From assembly GCA_028711355.1 (NCBI GenBank), contig JAQTSL010000061.1, positions 1-14,577 on the forward strand: a stretch of DNA of 14,577 nucleotides, written 5' to 3'. Source of the stretch: Rhodoferax sp. Its GTDB lineage: Bacteria; Pseudomonadota; Gammaproteobacteria; Burkholderiales; Burkholderiaceae_C. Both the position numbers and the translations under genes were made by a program. Under the pieces are notes generated by a model. That model had not been told where the DNA came from and searched no databases. It saw only the letters and a list, made by a program, of their open reading frames with translations. This document shows positions 7,020 to 12,822 of the stretch, one piece after another. Position 1 is the first letter of the stretch, and every line of letters begins with the position of its first letter.

Positions 7020-8726
7020 TTAGAACTTGGGTAGATGGAACTTCGGCGGCACGCCCATGCGCGTGTTGATGACCCATTGCTGGGCGATCGACAGCACGTT
7101 GTTGGTAATCCAGTACAGCACCAGACCGGCCGGGAAGAAGAAGAACATGATACTGAACGCCAGCGGCATGAACCACATCATCTTGGCCTGCATCGGGTCG
7201 GGCGGTGCCGGGTTGAGCGAGGTTTGCAAGATGGTGGTCAGCGTCATCACGATCGGCAAGATGTAAAACGGGTCGGGGCTGGAGAGGTCATGGATCCAGC
7301 CGATCCAGGGCGCATTGCGCATCTCAACGCTGGCCAGCAACACCCAGTACAGCGCGATGAACACCGGAATCTGGACCAAGATCGGGAAGCAGCCGCCCAT
7401 CGGGTTGACTTTTTCCTCACGGTAGATGCGCATCATCTCTTGCTGCATCTGTTGCGGGTTGTCCTTGAGACGCTCACGCATTTCGGTGACACGCGGGTTG
7501 ACCGCCTTCATCTTGGCCATGCTGGCGTAGGCCTTGGCGTTGAGCCAGTAGAAAGCGATTTTCAGCAGCAGTACCAGCGCCACGATGGCCCAACCCCAGT
7601 TGCTGATGAGCTTGTGCAGTTGGTCCAGTAGCCAATACAAGGGCTTGGCCAACATCGTGAGCCAACCGTAGTCTTTGACCAGTTCCAGGCCTGGCGCCAG
7701 CGCCGCCAGCATATTTTCTTCCTGAGGGCCGGCAAACAGCCGCGCCTCGATGCTCTTGCGCTGCCCCGCAGCCAGAGTATCTAGCGGCGCGATCATGCCC
7801 ACCGCGTACAGGTTGGCATCGATTTTGCGCAGGAAAAGGTCGCGCCGGATGCCGTCGCCCAGCAGCCAGGCACTGGCAAAGTAGTGCTGCACCATGGCCA
7901 CGTAGCCGTTTGAAGAGGTTTTTTCAACATCAACTTTGTTCTTGTCAATGTCGGTGAAGTCAACCTTCTGGTACTTCTTGAGGTCGGTATAAATCGCCGG
8001 CCCGGTAAAGGTGGAATAAAACGCCGACTCGCCCGGCGGCTTGCTGCCATCGCGCAACAACTGCAAATAAAGTTGCGGCGTAACCGCAGCATTGCCCTCA
8101 TTGATCACCTCATGCTTGACGGTGATGGCGTAGCTGCCACGCGCCAGCGTGTAGGTCTTGATCAGCCTGATACCGCCAACCCGTGGCGACTCGAAGCGCA
8201 GTTCGAGCGCCTGGCTACCCTCTTTGAGCACGCGCTCGCCGGGTGCCAGCGTCATCACCGACTTGTGCGTTGGCAGGGCGTCACCGCTGGTGGCCGAGAT
8301 CAAGCCAGACTGCGCCAGATAGACCAAGTCCTTGCGGTCGTCGAGCAAGACAAAGTTGCGCAACTTATCATCCATATTGGCGTATTTGAGATACTCCGTT
8401 CGGACCACGGTAGCGCCCTCGGTGTCAAAAGTCACTTTCAGGACATCAGTCTGCGCCTCGATGCGCTCGCCAGCGACTGCACCGCCTTGCGGCTGCAAGG
8501 GTGCGCCAGCGGCTGGCAACACCCCAACCGGCGCACCTGGCACAACTCCTGGCACTGCACTGGGCGCACTGGCAGCCGGATTGGTGCCGCTAGCCGACGA
8601 TGCAGCCGGCGTTGCCCCCGGGAAAAACGTCGGTTTGCGCCCGTTATAGACCTGCCACTGGTCCCACAGCATCACCAGGGACATGCCAAAAATCACCCAC
8701 AAAATGGTGCGACGAATATCGTTCAT
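7020..8726 (-). CDS. yidC: Membrane protein insertase YidC
   Basis: YidC inserts and folds inner-membrane proteins, alone or with SecYEG. The 568-residue protein has the Gram-negative layout. There is an N-terminal membrane segment (about 8-25, ILWVIFGMSLVMLW), an Ala/Pro/Gly-rich linker (about 38-86), a periplasmic beta-rich P1 domain (about 90-345) and the conserved 60 kDa insertase core (about 370-560). In the core, the hydrophobic segment LVLLLKIAFYWL has Lys where E. coli has the groove Arg. A cytoplasmic hairpin is visible (KMKAVNPRVTEMRERLKDNP), as are the conserved MGGCFPILVQIPVFIALYW and the final MFFFFPAGLVLYWITNNVLS. The ATG overlaps the yidD stop (ATGA), so translation is probably coupled. 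Only the REP-like hairpins separate it from mnmE. Confidence 0.98.
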   Translation of the reverse strand: MNDIRRTILWVIFGMSLVMLWDQWQVYNGRKPTFFPGATPAASSASGTNPAASAPSAVPGVVPGAPVGVLPAAGAPLQPQGGAVAGERIEAQTDVLKVTFDTEGATVVRTEYLKYANMDDKLRNFVLLDDRKDLVYLAQSGLISATSGDALPTHKSVMTLAPGERVLKEGSQALELRFESPRVGGIRLIKTYTLARGSYAITVKHEVINEGNAAVTPQLYLQLLRDGSKPPGESAFYSTFTGPAIYTDLKKYQKVDFTDIDKNKVDVEKTSSNGYVAMVQHYFASAWLLGDGIRRDLFLRKIDANLYAVGMIAPLDTLAAGQRKSIEARLFAGPQEENMLAALAPGLELVKDYGWLTMLAKPLYWLLDQLHKLISNWGWAIVALVLLLKIAFYWLNAKAYASMAKMKAVNPRVTEMRERLKDNPQQMQQEMMRIYREEKVNPMGGCFPILVQIPVFIALYWVLLASVEMRNAPWIGWIHDLSSPDPFYILPIVMTLTTILQTSLNPAPPDPMQAKMMWFMPLAFSIMFFFFPAGLVLYWITNNVLSIAQQWVINTRMGVPPKFHLPKF

Positions 8727-9007
8727 GAAGATTTCTTCTTGGAGGAAAGGGGGAGCAGGTGACTAAACAAGTTGACACTGGGTTTCGGCCCAGACGCTGG
8801 CACCGGGTCAAGCCCACCGTCGCACCAGGGGTGACAACGACTCAGCCGACGCAGTGTCAGATAACTACCTTGGCCTGCGCCGTGCAACCGGAGCGCCTGC
8901 ATGGCGTAGGCCGAGCAACTGGGTTCAAAGCGACAGCTCGAACCCAAGGATGGACTGAGCAACAAACGGTAGGCCTTGACCAGGCCGATCAGACCGCGCG
9001 CGATCAT
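8723..9007 (-). CDS. yidD: Membrane protein insertion efficiency factor YidD
   Basis: YidD is a small membrane-associated protein that assists YidC-dependent insertion. The 94-residue product has the family motifs: an amphipathic N-terminus (GLIGLVKAYRLLLSP), the signature SCRFEPSCSAYA at residues 24-35 and RCHPWCDGGLDPVP at 57-70. Cysteines sit at the expected positions. The C-terminal tail is Ser/Lys-rich. It overlaps rnpA upstream by 4 bases (ATGA at 9004-9007) and yidC downstream by 4 bases, the standard arrangement of this operon. Confidence 0.95.
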   Translation of the reverse strand: MIARGLIGLVKAYRLLLSPSLGSSCRFEPSCSAYAMQALRLHGAGQGSYLTLRRLSRCHPWCDGGLDPVPASGPKPSVNLFSHLLPLSSKKKSS

Positions 9008-9387
9008 ACGGCCGGTACCTGGCCAAACAGCTCAAGCAGCTCACGACGCACGGCCGCTTGCAACGCGTCTGAGGTAGCGCTGGGGAACTTCTGACGGTCA
9101 AAACCAAAACGCAGCCGCACCACGTGCGCAGCCGACGCCAACGTCGGCTGCGTTGTTTGACCGATGGCATAGACCTGGCGTTTGATGGTATTGCGGGTCA
9201 CGGCCCGGCGCGCCCAACGCTTGGGCACCATGGCTCCCAACCACGCATCAGCGGCAGCGAACAAGCCCTGTAGCGCTGGGTCAGATGCAGGCAAGGCAAC
9301 GCTGTGCAAGGCAAAGTGCGATGTGCGCGCTACGGTGCAAGCCGCCAGCACAGCTTGGAACTGTGTGCGATTTTTTAGACGTTGCAC
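9004..9387 (-). CDS. rnpA: Ribonuclease P protein component
   Basis: RnpA is the basic protein subunit of RNase P, which together with the RNA subunit removes 5' leaders from pre-tRNAs. The 127-residue protein carries the signature RNR-type motif within RWARRAVTRNTIKR (57-70) and the N-terminal RLKNRTQFQAVLA typical of betaproteobacterial RnpA. The start is a GTG at 9387: the resulting MQRLKNR N-terminus matches relatives as I recall them, and there is no ATG closer to rpmH. A weak purine stretch (GAAAG) lies upstream. It follows rpmH after 49 bases and overlaps yidD by 4 bases. Confidence 0.95.
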   Translation of the reverse strand: MQRLKNRTQFQAVLAACTVARTSHFALHSVALPASDPALQGLFAAADAWLGAMVPKRWARRAVTRNTIKRQVYAIGQTTQPTLASAAHVVRLRFGFDRQKFPSATSDALQAAVRRELLELFGQVPAV

Positions 9388-9436
9388 CGGCGGGCTTTCA
9401 GGCAGCCAGCAAACGGGCGGGCGCTTTGACAGTCAA

Positions 9437-9571
9437 TCAGACAGCCAGGCGCTTGCGGCCCTTGGCGCGGCGCGCATTGATGACCGCTCGGCCACCGCGG
9501 GTCTTCATGCGAACCAAAAAGCCATGGGTCCGGGCGCGTCGGGTCTTGGAGGGTTGGTAGGTGCGTTTCAT
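9437..9571 (-). CDS. rpmH: 50S ribosomal protein L34
   Basis: L34 is a small, very basic protein of the large ribosomal subunit. Translating the minus strand from the ATG at 9571 gives 44 residues starting MKRTYQPSKTRRARTHGF and ending RRAKGRKRLAV before TGA at 9437-9439. This is the full family length and a near-consensus sequence. AGGA about 8 bases upstream of the ATG is a good ribosome-binding site. It heads the operon rpmH-rnpA-yidD-yidC-mnmE and is divergent from dnaA, the standard origin-proximal arrangement. Confidence 0.98.
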   Translation of the reverse strand: MKRTYQPSKTRRARTHGFLVRMKTRGGRAVINARRAKGRKRLAV

Positions 9572-9690
9572 AGTGGAATCCTAAGTGCTTCTGAGACGAT
9601 GGGCCGCCTGCGCGCAGGCAACACAAACCCTGGGCCAGCCAGCGCTTTCATACGTCCGGGTTTATTCCTGAACTATTCAGAAAACCGCGG

Positions 9691-9699
9691 ATTATCGCA
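9691..9699 (-). promoter_or_regulatory. Putative rpmH operon promoter, extended -10
   Basis: On the minus strand TGC followed by GATAAT forms an extended -10 (TGn plus a TATAAT-like hexamer). It would start an mRNA near 9684, with a leader of about 113 bases before the rpmH ATG that contains the GCCTGCGCGCAGGC palindrome. No strong -35 hexamer is seen, which an extended -10 can tolerate. Confidence 0.5.
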
Positions 9700-9782
9700 A
9701 ATTTTCGGCATCCGCCAGATTTGTCGCCAGGGTGCCTACGCAAGCTTCAACCAAAATGTCTGCAATAGGGGTTGACCCGGGG

Positions 9783-9791
9783 TGTGGATAA
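9783..9791 (-). promoter_or_regulatory. DnaA box, perfect consensus, inverted
   Basis: TGTGGATAA on the plus strand is the reverse complement of the strong DnaA box TTATCCACA. It lies over the expected -35 region of the dnaA promoter, so DnaA bound here could repress its own gene or help nucleate an origin complex. Confidence 0.85.
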
Positions 9792-9804
9792 GGCCTTGAC
9801 AAGT

Positions 9805-9810
9805 TAGAAT
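9805..9810 (+). promoter_or_regulatory. Putative -10 element of dnaA
   Basis: TAGAAT lies 47 bases before the dnaA ATG and between the two DnaA boxes. A start near 9817 would give a leader of about 40 bases with the second DnaA box inside it. The -35 region overlaps the first box and does not match TTGACA. Confidence 0.45.
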
Positions 9811-9831
9811 ACAGCGTCCTGCAAAGCAGAA

Positions 9832-9840
9832 TTATCCACA
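9832..9840 (+). promoter_or_regulatory. DnaA box, perfect consensus
   Basis: TTATCCACA is the perfect strong DnaA box, located 16 bases before the dnaA ATG and downstream of the presumed transcription start. With the inverted copy at 9783-9791 it brackets the promoter, the usual geometry for DnaA autoregulation. Confidence 0.85.
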
Positions 9841-9856
9841 TCACGCTGAACGCCTC

Positions 9857-11269
9857 ATGAGTCAGGGAATCCTCGTTTCTACCGTCACTTTGCCGAACGC
9901 GTCAACACCCGATTTTTGGCAATCCTGCATCGATCAACTGGCGCAGGAATTGCCCGAGCAACAATTCCAGACCTGGATCAAACCCTTGTCGGCTCAGGTC
10001 GCCGACGACCTGTCCAAGGTAACGCTGTTTGTCGCTAACCGGTTCAAGATGGACTGGATCCGCGCGCAGTACAGCGCACGCCTGTCGGCTTTGATGGAGC
10101 GCCTGACGGGGCAGCCGGTCGCCATCGAACTGGCGTTGGCAACGCGTGAACCGCCCCCCAGAAACCTGTCGGCGGCGCGCTTCCAGGGTTTTGACGCCAA
10201 CGACACGGCAACGCTGTCGATGGCAGCGGCAAGCGCCGTCGAGCCTTTCAAAAACCGCCTGAATACAGCGCTGACCTTCGACAACCTGGTCGAGGGCAGC
10301 GCCAACCGTATGGCGCGCGCAGCGGCGATGCATGTGTCGGGTATGCCGGGGCACCTGTACAACCCGCTGTTCATCTACGGCGGCGTCGGCCTGGGCAAGA
10401 CTCACCTGATGCACGCGGTGGGTAATCAACTGCTGGCGGACCGGCCGGATGCCAAAGTTCTTTACATTCACGCCGAACAATTTGTCACCGACGTGGTCAA
10501 GGCCTACCAGCGCAAGACCTTTGACGAATTCAAGCAGCGCTACCATTCGCTGGACCTGCTGTTGATCGACGACGTGCAGTTTTTTGCCAACAAGGAACGC
10601 ACACAAGAAGAATTTTTCAACGCCTTTGAGGCCTTGCTGGCGCGCAAGTCACACATAGTGATGACCAGCGATACCTACCCCAAGGGCCTGGCCGAAATTT
10701 CCGAGCGCCTGGTGTCACGCTTCGACTCGGGCCTGACAGTGGCGATCGAGCCGCCCGAGCTGGAAATGCGGGTGGCGATCCTGATCAATAAGGCGCACGC
10801 CGAAGGTGCGCTGATGCCCGAAGAAGTGGCTTTTTTTGTTGCCAAAAACGTGCGCTCCAACGTGCGCGAACTCGAAGGTGCGCTGCGCAAGATTCTGGCC
10901 TATTCGCGCTTCAACCAGAAAGACATATCGATCATGTTGGCGCGCGAAGCGCTGCGCGACCTGCTGTCAATTCAGAACCGGCAGATTTCGGTGGAAAACA
11001 TCCAGAAAACGGTGGCCGACTACTACAAGATCAAAGTCGCCGATATGTATTCCAAAAAGCGCCCGGCCAGCATTGCACGGCCGCGCCAGATTGCGATGTA
11101 CCTGGCCAAGGAGCTGACGCAAAAGAGTTTGCCCGAGATCGGCGAGCTGTTTGGCGGACGCGACCACACCACGGTGCTGCACGCGGTACGCAAGATTGGC
11201 GCCGAACGCCAGCAAATGACCGAGCTCAACCAGCAGTTGCACGTGCTGGAGCAGACGCTCAAAGGTTAA
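9857..11269 (+). CDS. dnaA: Chromosomal replication initiator protein DnaA
   Basis: DnaA binds DnaA boxes at oriC, oligomerises with ATP and opens the duplex for DnaB loading. The 470-residue protein has the full four-domain layout. Domain I spans about 15-90 (FWQSCIDQLAQELPEQQFQTW) and a short variable domain II about 95-130. The AAA+ domain III has Walker A GGVGLGKT at 175-182 and Walker B LLLIDDV at 234-240. Domain IV carries the DnaA signature (RPRQIAMYLAKELT and GGRDHTTVLHAVRKI). The ATG at 9857 lacks a strong ribosome-binding site but is the first ATG after the promoter and gives a standard N-terminus. Expression is probably autoregulated through the two flanking DnaA boxes. The TAA stop lies within the TTAAA target duplication of the MITE-like element that follows. 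Confidence 0.99.
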   Translation: MSQGILVSTVTLPNASTPDFWQSCIDQLAQELPEQQFQTWIKPLSAQVADDLSKVTLFVANRFKMDWIRAQYSARLSALMERLTGQPVAIELALATREPPPRNLSAARFQGFDANDTATLSMAAASAVEPFKNRLNTALTFDNLVEGSANRMARAAAMHVSGMPGHLYNPLFIYGGVGLGKTHLMHAVGNQLLADRPDAKVLYIHAEQFVTDVVKAYQRKTFDEFKQRYHSLDLLLIDDVQFFANKERTQEEFFNAFEALLARKSHIVMTSDTYPKGLAEISERLVSRFDSGLTVAIEPPELEMRVAILINKAHAEGALMPEEVAFFVAKNVRSNVRELEGALRKILAYSRFNQKDISIMLAREALRDLLSIQNRQISVENIQKTVADYYKIKVADMYSKKRPASIARPRQIAMYLAKELTQKSLPEIGELFGGRDHTTVLHAVRKIGAERQQMTELNQQLHVLEQTLKG

Positions 11270-11270
11270 A
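11266..11270. repeat. Left copy of 5-bp target-site duplication (TTAAA)
   Basis: TTAAA directly precedes the left inverted repeat of the MITE-like element and recurs directly after the right one at 11505-11509. It contains the dnaA stop codon TAA (11267-11269). Confidence 0.7.
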
Positions 11271-11504
11271 CCTAGATTCCTCAGTTGACCGCTGACAAGT
11301 TTCACTAACTGCTTATGAATATTGATTATTTCCACTCTGATTGGGTTCACCTTTTGGGTGACAGCGCTGCGCACCCGATTGAGTCACTGGCGACGCGCCT
11401 GGGGTCGTTGCTCCTCCTTGCGGGCAGGAGCCCGCTACGTCGTTCCGCCTACCCAAGCACGTCACCAGCGGCCCACTCGGGCGCGTCCAACTAAGGAATC
11501 TAGG
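11271..11504. mobile_element. 234-bp MITE-like element with IS1380/ISEcp1-like termini
   Basis: The ends form an imperfect inverted repeat: the left end is CCTAGATTCCTCAGTTG (11271-11287), and the right end read on the minus strand is the same with one mismatch (T for C), 11488-11504. It is bracketed by a perfect 5-bp direct repeat, TTAAA. From memory, the ISEcp1 inverted repeat starts CCTAGATTCT and IS1380-family elements make 4-5 bp AT-rich duplications, so this is probably a non-autonomous IS1380-type element; that assignment is an inference. It encodes no transposase. Inside are the hairpin GCGGGC-AGGA-GCCCGC (11420-11435) and a weak one around 11346-11361. It lies between dnaA and dnaN and lengthens their spacer from about 89 to 328 bases. 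Confidence 0.75.
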
Positions 11505-11509
11505 TTAAA
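11505..11509. repeat. Right copy of 5-bp target-site duplication (TTAAA)
   Basis: TTAAA directly follows the right inverted repeat of the element and matches the left copy at 11266-11270. The 88 bases from here to the dnaN ATG show no clear promoter or DnaA box. Confidence 0.7.
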
Positions 11510-11597
11510 TAATGGCCAGAAAATTCAGCCAAATGAGTGGGAAAATGCGGGTTGCCCAGGCGACTTACCGATTCAACAGAAACTGGAAGACAACACC

Positions 11598-12704
11598 ATG
11601 ATCGTGATCAAAGACACCCAAGCCAAAGTGCTGTCCGTGCTACAGGCGGTGGCCGGCATTGTGGAGCGACGCCATACGCTACCGATCCTGGCCAACATCA
11701 TGATCCGCAAAACCGATGCGGGCGTGCAGTTGACCACCAGCGACCTGGAAATCCAGATTCGCACCACGACCGAGCTCGGTGGCGACCCGGGTGACTTCAC
11801 CACCACGGTTGGTGCGCGCAAGTTGATTGACATCCTGCGCACCCTTCCGCCAGAACAAACGGTGACGCTCGAATCCAGCGCCGCCAAGCTGATTCTCAAG
11901 GGTGGCAAGAGCAAATTTACGCTGCAAACCCTGCCGGCCGAAGACTTTCCGCTGGTCCAAGAATCAGCCAGCTTTGGCCCGGCTTTCAACGTGCCGCAAA
12001 AAACCCTTAAGGCGCTGCTGAGTCAGGTATCGTTTGCCATGGCGCTGCACGATATCCGCTACTACCTGAACGGCATTTTGTTTGTCGCCGAAGGCCAGCA
12101 ACTCAGCTTGGTCGCCACCGACGGGCACCGGCTGGCGTTTGCCAGCGCCACGCTGGACGTCGAAGTACCCAAGCAAGAAGTGATCTTGCCACGCAAGACG
12201 GTGCTGGAGCTGCAGCGCCTGCTGTCCGATGCCGACGGTGCCATTGAGATGCAATTTGCCAACAACCAGGCCAAGTTCAGCTTCGGCGGCATGGAGTTTG
12301 TCTCCAAGCTGGTCGAAGGCAAGTTCCCCGATTACAACCGGGTGATTCCGCGCAACCATCACAACAGCGTCACGCTGGGGCGCGCCGCCCTGCTGGCAAC
12401 GCTACAGCGCACTGCCATTCTGACCAGCGAGAAATTCAAGGGCGTACGGCTCAACCTCGACCCCGGCACGCTGCGGGTGGCAGCCAACAACGCCGAACAA
12501 GAAGAAGCGGTGGACGAGCTCGACGTCGATTACAACGGCGACAGCATCGAGATCGGCTTCAACGTGACCTACCTGATCGACGCACTGTCCAATATGACGC
12601 AAGAGATGATCAAGATTGAGCTATCTGACGGAAACAGTTCGGCGTTGCTGACCATTCCCGAGATTGACCACTTCAAATACGTCGTGATGCCGATGCGAAT
12701 CTAG
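11598..12704 (+). CDS. dnaN: DNA polymerase III beta subunit (sliding clamp)
   Basis: DnaN forms the homodimeric ring that tethers DNA polymerase III to DNA. The 368-residue product has the normal length and the three-domain clamp sequence. It begins MIVIKDTQAKVLSVLQAVAG with the conserved RRHTLPILANI segment near residues 22-32. Later motifs include LVATDGHRLA (about residue 172) and the C-terminal YVVMPMRI, typical of beta clamps. The ATG at 11598 has GGAAG 8 bases upstream as a ribosome-binding site. The reading frame stays open upstream to 11322, inside the MITE-like element, but that extension does not resemble any clamp. The gene follows dnaA as usual, with the element inserted in between. 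Confidence 0.98.
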   Translation: MIVIKDTQAKVLSVLQAVAGIVERRHTLPILANIMIRKTDAGVQLTTSDLEIQIRTTTELGGDPGDFTTTVGARKLIDILRTLPPEQTVTLESSAAKLILKGGKSKFTLQTLPAEDFPLVQESASFGPAFNVPQKTLKALLSQVSFAMALHDIRYYLNGILFVAEGQQLSLVATDGHRLAFASATLDVEVPKQEVILPRKTVLELQRLLSDADGAIEMQFANNQAKFSFGGMEFVSKLVEGKFPDYNRVIPRNHHNSVTLGRAALLATLQRTAILTSEKFKGVRLNLDPGTLRVAANNAEQEEAVDELDVDYNGDSIEIGFNVTYLIDALSNMTQEMIKIELSDGNSSALLTIPEIDHFKYVVMPMRI

Positions 12705-12763
12705 TCCTGTGCCAGCGCTTGCAGGCTCCTGCCGGGCACACCGACAGACGATACGAGCGCATC

Positions 12764-12792
12764 TTGCGGCACCTGCCATACGCAAACATAAA
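12764..12792 (+). promoter_or_regulatory. Possible gyrB promoter
   Basis: TTGCGG at 12764-12769 and CATAAA at 12787-12792 are separated by exactly 17 bases and would start transcription about 24 bases before gyrB. The hexamers are imperfect. The rest of the 118-base dnaN-gyrB gap shows no other clear signal. Confidence 0.3.
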
Positions 12793-12822
12793 CCGACGGC
12801 GCCTTTTACCGAGAACGATTTC

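Larger units (their letters stand above)
9572..9856. other. rpmH-dnaA intergenic region, candidate oriC / replication control region
   Basis: This is a 285-base non-coding gap between the divergent genes rpmH and dnaA. It has an AT-richer centre (about 9659-9710), a perfect 14-base palindrome GCCTGCGCGCAGGC at 9606-9619 in the rpmH leader, and two perfect DnaA boxes near dnaA. Gene order (rpmH, dnaA, dnaN, gyrB) places it where many bacteria have oriC. I found only two good boxes, fewer than a typical origin, so it may instead be mainly the dnaA control region, or an origin that uses weaker sites. Confidence 0.55.

Noticed and set aside
9796..9801. TTGACA as the -35 box of dnaA
   Set aside because: Only 3 bases separate it from the TAGAAT hexamer, and no -10-like hexamer lies 16-18 bases downstream (the bases there read CTGCAA).
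11300..11340. Possible DnaA boxes in the dnaA-dnaN spacer (such as TTATGAATA and TTATTTCCA)
   Set aside because: Each has three mismatches to TTATCCACA, which is too many to call a site.
11271..11504. Possible transposase remnant inside the MITE-like element
   Set aside because: Reading frames on both strands are short and I could not recognise any transposase motif, so only a non-autonomous element is claimed.
11322..11597. In-frame open extension upstream of dnaN (92 codons from an ATG at 11322)
   Set aside because: It begins inside the MITE-like element, runs through its right inverted repeat, is Arg-rich and unlike any clamp. The ATG at 11598 has a ribosome-binding site and the conserved clamp N-terminus.
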